Source: Candidatus Methylomirabilota bacterium
GTDB lineage: Bacteria; Methylomirabilota; Methylomirabilia; Methylomirabilales; JACQHM01
DNA: 10,506 bases
Reading direction: 5' to 3'
Assembly: GCA_016199025.1 (NCBI GenBank)
Contig: JACQHM010000218.1
Location: forward strand, 1 to 10,506
The notes below the pieces were generated by a model. The model saw only the letters and a list, made by a program, of their open reading frames with translations, was not told the DNA's origin and searched no databases. A program made the position numbers and the translations under genes. Positions 5,991 to 10,506 of the stretch are shown here, piece after piece; within the stretch, counting starts at the first letter, position 1; each line of letters starts with the position of its first letter.

Positions 5991-8003
5991 GTGGAGCTTG
6001 GTTGTCATAGCGGGATCAAGCGGTGGAAAGAGAGGCTTCCTGTCACCTTTGCCCTGGCCGGGAACCCCAATGTGGGAAAATCCAGCGTCTTCAACTGGCT
6101 GACGGGGATGGGGGTCATGACGGCCAACTACCCGGGGAAGACGGTGGAGGTCAACCTCGCCACGACCCACTTCAGGGATCAGGAGATCGGGGTCATGGAC
6201 CTCCCGGGGACCTACGCCCTGGGTTCCACCTCGGAGGACCAGTGGGTGGCGAGGCAGGCCCTCCTGGATGCCCAGCCCGATGCAATCCTGGTCATCGTCG
6301 ATGCGACAAATTTAGAGCGGAACCTCTACCTTCCCCTCCAACTGTTGGACATGGGCCTTCCCCTCGTCATCGCCTTAAACTTAGTTGATGAGGCCTTAAG
6401 GAACGGCCTCCGGATCGATCACGTGAGACTGGCGAAGTTTCTTGGCGTTCCCGTCGTCCCCACGGTGGCCATCAGGGGACAAGGGCTGGACCGGTTGGTC
6501 GAGATGGGGCTCCAGGCCGCCCGAGTGGGCCTCACCCGGGCCTCGACTCCCAGATACGGCAGGGATATCGAGGAGGCCCTTGAGGAGCTGGCCGATCTGT
6601 TGGTCAAAGAGGAGGTTCTCCTCCCCTGGGGGCTTCCCCCCAGGGCTATCGCCATCCTGTTATTGGAGGAGGACGAAGAGGTCCTCGCATGGACCAGGGC
6701 CCTTCCTGAAGGGGAGCGGATCCTGGCCAAGGTCCGGGAAGTGGCTTCGGGGATCGCTGAACGCCACGGCGAGCCGACTCCCTTTCGGATCGCCAGGGAG
6801 CGGCATGGCCTGGCCGGGGCTATCGGTGCCCAAGTCGAGACCCGGGTGAGCGTCCCCTCGAAGACCCAGGATCGCCTCTGGCGCCTGACCACCTCTCCAA
6901 CCACCGGCTTCCCCCTCCTGGCCCTGGCCCTGGCCGGTCTCTTCGCCTTCCTGTTCTACATTGGAGATTTTTTGTCGAACGTGATGAGTGGCCTCTGGGG
7001 GGCCTCTCTTTCCCCTGTCATCCGGTTCGTCATCCAGCTTGCCTTCGGCCAGGGGATCGTTTCCAAGACCCTCCTCTGGGGGTTCGACGCCGGGATCAAC
7101 GCGGCCCTCTCCGTCGGCATCCCCTATGTCCTCACCTTCTACCTCATCCTGTCGGTCCTGGAGGATACCGGGTATTTGAATTCCGTCGCCTTCCTGACGG
7201 ACCCGTTCATGCATAAGCTGGGGCTTCACGGCCGGGCGGCCATCCCGCTGGTGGCGGGGGCGGGCTGTAACGTCCCGGCCATTATGGGGACCAGGGTCTT
7301 GGCCACGATGCGGGAGCGGATCCTGGCCAGCACCCTGGTCTGCTTGATGCCCTGTAGCGCCCGGACGGCGGTCATTGCCGGTGCTGTCTCAAAATACGTC
7401 GGCTGGGGGCCTGCGGTCTTGATCTATGTCATCGTGGCCGGAATCGGGTTCTTGTCTGGATGGGGGTTGAACCGCATCCTCCCGGGCCGCTCCACCGGCC
7501 TCGTCATGGAGATGTTCCCCTTCCGGGTCCCTTCGTTCCCGAAAATGCTGAGAAGGACCTGGTACCGCTTCAAGGACTTCCTCTTCGTCGCGACCCCCAT
7601 CGTCCTGATCGGGAGCTTCATCCTGGGCTTGATCTACGAGACGGGCTTCTTATGGGTCTTCACCGTTCCGCTTCAGCCGGTGGTTGAGGGATGGCTCGGC
7701 CTCCCTGCGGTGGCCGGTCTGACCCTGATCTTCGCCGTCTTACGGAAGGAGCTGGCGTTACAGCTCCTGGTGGCGTTGGCTGTCGCGAAATACGGATCCG
7801 GGGTCACAGACCTCCTCCAGTTCATGGACAAAGGGCAGATCTTCACCTATGCCCTGGTCAACACCCTCTATATCCCCTGCATCGCCACCATCGCTGTCCT
7901 GGCGAAGGAGCTGGGGTGGAGGAGGGCCCTTTTGATCTCGGCCTCGACAATCCTGTTGGCGCTCTTGGCCGGCGGGATCGTTCACCGGCTCTTGATTCTT
8001 TAA
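5991..8003 (+). CDS. feoB: Ferrous iron transport protein B
   Basis: 670 residues; FeoB imports Fe(II) across the inner membrane using a GTPase-coupled domain. The G1 motif GNPNVGKS is at 24-31, the G3 motif DLPG at 70-73 and the G4 motif NLVD at 130-133. A helical linker follows, then a polytopic membrane domain from about 300. Conserved core motifs are GAGCNVPA around C426 and PCSARTAVI around C455; the second differs from the CSARLPVY form I recall for E. coli FeoB. The protein is shorter than the roughly 770-residue E. coli enzyme, mainly lacking C-terminal sequence. The GTG start directly follows the regulator's stop codon and has GGAGG 5 nt upstream, which suggests translational coupling. 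The N-terminus carries a short C-H stretch (residues 5-6) before the G domain. Confidence 0.96.
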   Translation: MELGCHSGIKRWKERLPVTFALAGNPNVGKSSVFNWLTGMGVMTANYPGKTVEVNLATTHFRDQEIGVMDLPGTYALGSTSEDQWVARQALLDAQPDAILVIVDATNLERNLYLPLQLLDMGLPLVIALNLVDEALRNGLRIDHVRLAKFLGVPVVPTVAIRGQGLDRLVEMGLQAARVGLTRASTPRYGRDIEEALEELADLLVKEEVLLPWGLPPRAIAILLLEEDEEVLAWTRALPEGERILAKVREVASGIAERHGEPTPFRIARERHGLAGAIGAQVETRVSVPSKTQDRLWRLTTSPTTGFPLLALALAGLFAFLFYIGDFLSNVMSGLWGASLSPVIRFVIQLAFGQGIVSKTLLWGFDAGINAALSVGIPYVLTFYLILSVLEDTGYLNSVAFLTDPFMHKLGLHGRAAIPLVAGAGCNVPAIMGTRVLATMRERILASTLVCLMPCSARTAVIAGAVSKYVGWGPAVLIYVIVAGIGFLSGWGLNRILPGRSTGLVMEMFPFRVPSFPKMLRRTWYRFKDFLFVATPIVLIGSFILGLIYETGFLWVFTVPLQPVVEGWLGLPAVAGLTLIFAVLRKELALQLLVALAVAKYGSGVTDLLQFMDKGQIFTYALVNTLYIPCIATIAVLAKELGWRRALLISASTILLALLAGGIVHRLLIL

Positions 8004-8020
8004 ACAGGAAAGGGAGACGC

Positions 8021-8965
8021 ATGAAGATCTTCAATGACATCACCGAGACCATCGGCCGGACCCCGTTGGTCCGCTTCAACCGCGTGAGCGAGGGGTTCCC
8101 TGCCACGATCCTGGCAAAACTTGAGAGCTTCAACCCCCTCCACAGCGTCAAAGACAGGATCGGCGTGGCCATGATCCAGGCTGCCGAGGAGCAGGGGATC
8201 CTGACCAAGGAGACTGTGATCGTCGAGCCGACCAGCGGGAACACAGGGATCGCCCTGGCCTTTGTCGCGGCGGCGAGGGGGTACCACCTGATCCTCACCA
8301 TGCCGGAGACCATGAGCCTCGAGCGACGGACCCTTTTGAAGGCCTTCGGGGCCGAGCTGGTCCTGACGCCAGGGTCTGAGGGGATGAAGGGCGCGATCAA
8401 GAAGGCCCAGGAGATCGTCGCCACCACAACACATGCCTGGATGCCCCAGCAATTCATGAATCCCGCCAACCCGGCGATCCACCGGAAGACAACGGCAGAG
8501 GAGATCTGGAATGATACCGAGGGCCAGGTAGACATCCTGGTAGGAGGGGTAGGGACCGGCGGGACCCTGACGGGTGTGGGACAGGTGATCAAGAAGCGGA
8601 AGCCGAGCTTTCGGATCGTGGCGGTCGAGCCGGCGGAGTCCCCGGTCTTAAGCGGCGGCGCCCCTGGGCCCCACAAGATCCAGGGGATCGGGGCCGGTTT
8701 TGTTCCTGATGTCCTGGACCTTTCCCTGGTGGATGAGATCGTCCAGGTGAAAAGCCAGGAGGCTATTGCCATGGCCAGGCGGTTGGCCCAGGAGGAGGGG
8801 ATCCTGGCCGGGATCAGCAGCGGGGCGGCCGCCCATGCGGCTTTAAGTCTCGCCTCTCGTCAAGCTTTGGCCGGGATGCTGATCGTCGTCGTCCTTCCTG
8901 ATACCGGTGAGCGCTACCTCTCAACCCCTCTCTTTCAAGATCCTGAAGATGGAGCGGTGCTCTGA
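8021..8965 (+). CDS. cysK: Cysteine synthase (O-acetylserine sulfhydrylase)
   Basis: 314 residues of the fold-type II PLP family, forming cysteine from O-acetylserine and sulfide in the cytoplasm. The PLP lysine is K44 in NPLHSVKDR. The substrate loop TSGNTG is at 71-76, a glycine-rich phosphate-binding loop GTGGTLTGVG is near 180, and SSGAAA lies in the C-terminal part. Length is normal for CysK. The start is the ATG at 8021 with GGGAG 4 nt upstream, 17 nt after feoB, so cotranscription is likely. Close homologues (CysM, cystathionine beta-synthase without its CBS domains) cannot be fully excluded. Placement in an iron-uptake cluster may reflect supply of cysteine for iron-sulfur cluster building, which is inference. 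Confidence 0.93.
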   Translation: MKIFNDITETIGRTPLVRFNRVSEGFPATILAKLESFNPLHSVKDRIGVAMIQAAEEQGILTKETVIVEPTSGNTGIALAFVAAARGYHLILTMPETMSLERRTLLKAFGAELVLTPGSEGMKGAIKKAQEIVATTTHAWMPQQFMNPANPAIHRKTTAEEIWNDTEGQVDILVGGVGTGGTLTGVGQVIKKRKPSFRIVAVEPAESPVLSGGAPGPHKIQGIGAGFVPDVLDLSLVDEIVQVKSQEAIAMARRLAQEEGILAGISSGAAAHAALSLASRQALAGMLIVVVLPDTGERYLSTPLFQDPEDGAVL

Positions 8966-8974
8966 TCGAACTTT

Positions 8975-9008
8975 CAATCCGAAATCCGAAATCGGCAATC
9001 CGCAATGG
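8975..9008. repeat. Degenerate heptamer tandem repeat (CAATCCG)
   Basis: Consecutive 7-bp units CAATCCG, AAATCCG, AAATCGG, CAATCCG and a partial CAATGG fill the gap after cysK. The ATG at 9005 falls inside the last unit, which is one reason to prefer a start at 9023 for the next gene. Similar ATCCGAAATCC arrays occur between genes in many Desulfobacterota-like genomes, as I recall. Confidence 0.7.
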
Positions 9009-9012
9009 TCAC

Positions 9013-9016
9013 GGAG
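9013..9016 (+). promoter_or_regulatory. Ribosome binding site favouring the start at 9023
   Basis: GGAG lies 6 nt before the ATG at 9023 and only 3 nt before the adjacent ATG at 9020. The ATG at 9005 has no ribosome binding site and lies in a repeat. Confidence 0.55.
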
Positions 9017-9022
9017 ACAATG

Positions 9023-9406
9023 ATGGGTCGTGCCAGTCGGAATCTCCTCCTGGGGGGTGTACTCCTTTCCGTGGCCTTCGTCTCCCTCCTTGCCGGGGAT
9101 ACCTTCCAGCGGCCCGTCGAGCGGGCGAACAATAGCCTCGTCAGGCCGGCGGCCTTGGCCGGTAGGGAGGAAGGTCAGTCCAGACAGGGAGCATCCCTCT
9201 TCCGGGTTCGAGGGTGCATCGGGTGTCATCAGGTGAAGGGGAGTGGGGGGACGATCGGGCCCGATCTCACCGTGGTGGGATCCAGGTGGAGCCGGGAGGC
9301 TCTCTTGGACCGGTTGGAGGGCCACACCATGCTGATGCCCGATTTCGCCCACTTACACCCTGCGGAGCAAAGGGAGCTGGTCCAGTACCTCATGAGCCTT
9401 CGGTAA
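9023..9406 (+). CDS. Small monoheme cytochrome c, membrane-anchored or secreted
   Basis: 127 residues from the preferred start. Residues 7-25 form a hydrophobic signal or anchor helix after a basic N-terminus. The class I cytochrome c fold follows: GASLFRVRGCIGCH places the heme site at C65, C68 and H69, IGPDL follows around 78-82, and M105 in LMPDF is the likely distal heme ligand. The terminal helix ends AEQRELVQYLMSLR. It would carry single electrons in the periplasm. It lies 57 nt after cysK and 59 nt before the PAS-LuxR gene, so it is probably part of the same transcript. The partner is unknown; the heptaheme cytochrome in the window is one possibility. Confidence 0.9.
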   Translation: MGRASRNLLLGGVLLSVAFVSLLAGDTFQRPVERANNSLVRPAALAGREEGQSRQGASLFRVRGCIGCHQVKGSGGTIGPDLTVVGSRWSREALLDRLEGHTMLMPDFAHLHPAEQRELVQYLMSLR

Positions 9407-9465
9407 GGAGGACCTCGGCCCGAAACCCTGGAGGCTTGGAGGGTGGGGCGAGGGGGGGAAAGGTC

Positions 9466-10140
9466 ATGGCGGATCTCCTTGAGCTGATCGCGAACACTTT
9501 GGACGGTGTCTATGCTGTGGATGCCGATCGGCGGATCATCCTGTGGAATCAGGCGGCCGAGAAGCTCCTCGGGATCCCGGCCCAGGAGGTCCTCGGAAGA
9601 TACTGCTACGATGTCCTGGGCGGCCGGGACGCCTCGGGCCACCTCGTCTGCCATAAAAGCTGTCAAACCCACATGATGGCCAAGCGGGGCATGCCTGCCC
9701 CCACCCATGACTTAGTCACACGCACCAAGGACGGCCGGGAGATCTGGCTGAACATGACGACCATCGTGGTCCCGGCGAGCCGGAGGGATCTCTTCATCAT
9801 CGTCCACATCTTCCGGGACGTCAGTCGGCTGAAGGAGATGGAGCGGTTCGTTCAGCAGCTCCTCTCCAATGTGGCCAGGCTCTCCTGGCCCCACGAGGTC
9901 GAACCCCTGCCAGATCCTCCCTCCTTGGATACCCTTTTGGATCATTCCCAGGAGCTGACCGACCGGGAGGTAGAAGTGCTCCGGTTCCTGGCGTCGGGCA
10001 TCCCGACAAAGGCCATCGCCGAGCAGCTCTGCATCAGCCCCTCCACCGTCAAGAACCACACCCAGAACATCCTCGCCAAACTGAAGGTCCATAGCCGCCT
10101 CGAGGCGGTGGCCCTGGCCTTCCGGTATGGTCTTATCTAG
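9466..10140 (+). CDS. PAS domain-LuxR type transcriptional regulator
   Basis: 224 residues. An N-terminal PAS domain (about 3-120; LDGVYAVDADRRIILWN at its start, IVHIFRDVSRLKEMERF at its end) precedes a LuxR/GerE helix-turn-helix at about 164-224 (LTDREVEVLRFLASG, SPSTVKNH). There is no receiver domain, so this is probably a one-component sensor. Three cysteines, C47, C62 and C66, together with H63 and H69, sit on one face of the PAS core. Such Cys clusters in PAS-LuxR proteins may bind a metal, FeS cluster or heme, or act as a thiol switch. The ATG at 9466 is chosen because a purine-rich GGGGGGAAAGG precedes it and the PAS domain begins right after; in-frame extension to 9214 would overlap the cytochrome gene. 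No membrane segment is present. Confidence 0.9.
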   Translation: MADLLELIANTLDGVYAVDADRRIILWNQAAEKLLGIPAQEVLGRYCYDVLGGRDASGHLVCHKSCQTHMMAKRGMPAPTHDLVTRTKDGREIWLNMTTIVVPASRRDLFIIVHIFRDVSRLKEMERFVQQLLSNVARLSWPHEVEPLPDPPSLDTLLDHSQELTDREVEVLRFLASGIPTKAIAEQLCISPSTVKNHTQNILAKLKVHSRLEAVALAFRYGLI

Positions 10141-10145
10141 TCCTG

Positions 10146-10167
10146 TTGGCCTAGAAAAATAGGCCAA
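10146..10167 (+). terminator. Hairpin after the PAS-LuxR gene, possible terminator
   Basis: TTGGCCTA (10146-10153) pairs perfectly with TAGGCCAA (10160-10167) around the loop GAAAAA, starting 5 nt after the stop codon. The stem is strong but no T-tract follows, so it may be a pause or stability element. In the following gap to 10343 I see only a short TCCCC-GAA-GGGGA hairpin (10225-10237). Confidence 0.4.
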
Positions 10168-10343
10168 AGGCCCTATGGACGCTGAAGCCTTGGGGAGGTA
10201 AGTTTAAAAAGATAGGGAGGAAGGTCCCCGAAGGGGAGTATTGTCCCTGGAGGAAGGAGGTGGTGGCCCTACAGAGATCCGGGAGGCAGAGAGAGGTGTG
10301 GTGAGCGACAGGTGGTTCTGGACCCGTTTGAGGAGGAAGTGTC

Positions 10344-10506
10344 ATGAAACTAAGAGGGAGGATTGTCAGCATTGGGCTCATGGGAGTGTTTGTCGTCGGC
10401 CTCCTGGGGGCGGTCGCATGGGCCCAGGAGACGCCCATCGGCCCCAAATGGTGGCCCTCGCGGTGGGGTCCTGGCGATGAGGCCGGTGCCTCCAACTGGA
10501 TGACCC
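10344..10506 (+). CDS. Exported cyclase-family protein, N-terminal part
   Basis: Only the first 54 codons are in the window; the gene runs off the right edge. GGAGG (10332-10336) lies 7 nt before the ATG. Residues 1-27 form a typical signal peptide ending at AWAQ. The mature start KWWPSRWGPGDEAGASNWMT matches the N-terminal signature of cyclase-family (kynurenine formamidase-like, PF04199) metal-dependent hydrolases, where WG..D..G..N is conserved. The substrate cannot be inferred. The 203-nt gap and hairpin after the PAS-LuxR gene suggest a separate transcript, though I found no clear promoter. Confidence 0.75.
   Translation, partial: MKLRGRIVSIGLMGVFVVGLLGAVAWAQETPIGPKWWPSRWGPGDEAGASNWMT

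Noticed and set aside
7691..8020. In-frame upstream extension of cysK into feoB
   Set aside because: CysK aligns from the ATG at 8021, which has its own RBS; the upstream part is a shadow of feoB.
9214..9465. In-frame upstream extension of the PAS-LuxR gene
   Set aside because: It overlaps the cytochrome c gene, lacks domain similarity, and the ATG at 9466 has a good purine-rich RBS directly before the PAS domain.

Overview
The window is GC-rich bacterial chromosome with dense, mostly plus-strand gene order. Multiheme and monoheme c-type cytochromes, a membrane [4Fe-4S] electron-transfer protein, ferrous iron uptake, two sigma-54 type promoters and a selenocysteine codon point to an anaerobic or respiratory Gram-negative bacterium. 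The gene mix and the palindromic dispersed repeats are most like Desulfobacterota or a neighbouring lineage, but no taxonomic marker is present and this is inference.

Layout. 1-45: dispersed palindromic repeat. 164-475 (minus): small membrane protein of unknown function. 627-2126: three-helix, seven-heme NapC/NirT-type cytochrome, divergent from the small gene. 2127-2430: intergenic region with a palindrome and a sigma-54 promoter. 2431-4407: signal peptide plus YtkA/FixH-like domain fused to a NosR/NapH-like polyferredoxin membrane protein. 4410-4466: palindromic repeat. 4502-4966: CYCXC-family protein whose gene contains an in-frame UGA, read here as selenocysteine. 4967-5312: intergenic region with the same palindrome and a second sigma-54 promoter. 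5313-5990: DtxR-type regulator fused to FeoA. 5991-8003: feoB. 8021-8965: cysteine synthase. 9023-9406: small cytochrome c. 9466-10140: PAS-LuxR regulator. 10344-end: start of an exported cyclase-family protein.

Main observations. First, simple ORF calling would truncate the 4502 gene at the TGA at 4859-4861. The protein motif (U-x-x-C replacing C-x-x-C), the intact family-like C-terminus after the UGA, and a two-stem hairpin directly downstream all support a selenoprotein. Second, the two large intergenic regions each carry a GG-N10-GC sigma-54 promoter preceded by the same palindrome, CTTGA-N4-TCAAG. The two palindrome-to-promoter distances differ by exactly 10 bp, one helical turn. This suggests one enhancer-binding protein controls both the FeS/selenoprotein unit and the iron-uptake unit.

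How the genes may work together (inference): the heptaheme cytochrome and the FeS membrane protein would carry electrons between the quinone pool and the periplasm. The selenoprotein would supply a membrane-anchored, probably extracytoplasmic, thiol/selenol redox site. FeoB and the FeoA-fused regulator would supply and sense Fe(II) needed for hemes and clusters. The small cytochrome and PAS-LuxR protein form a possible redox-linked end to the feo cluster.
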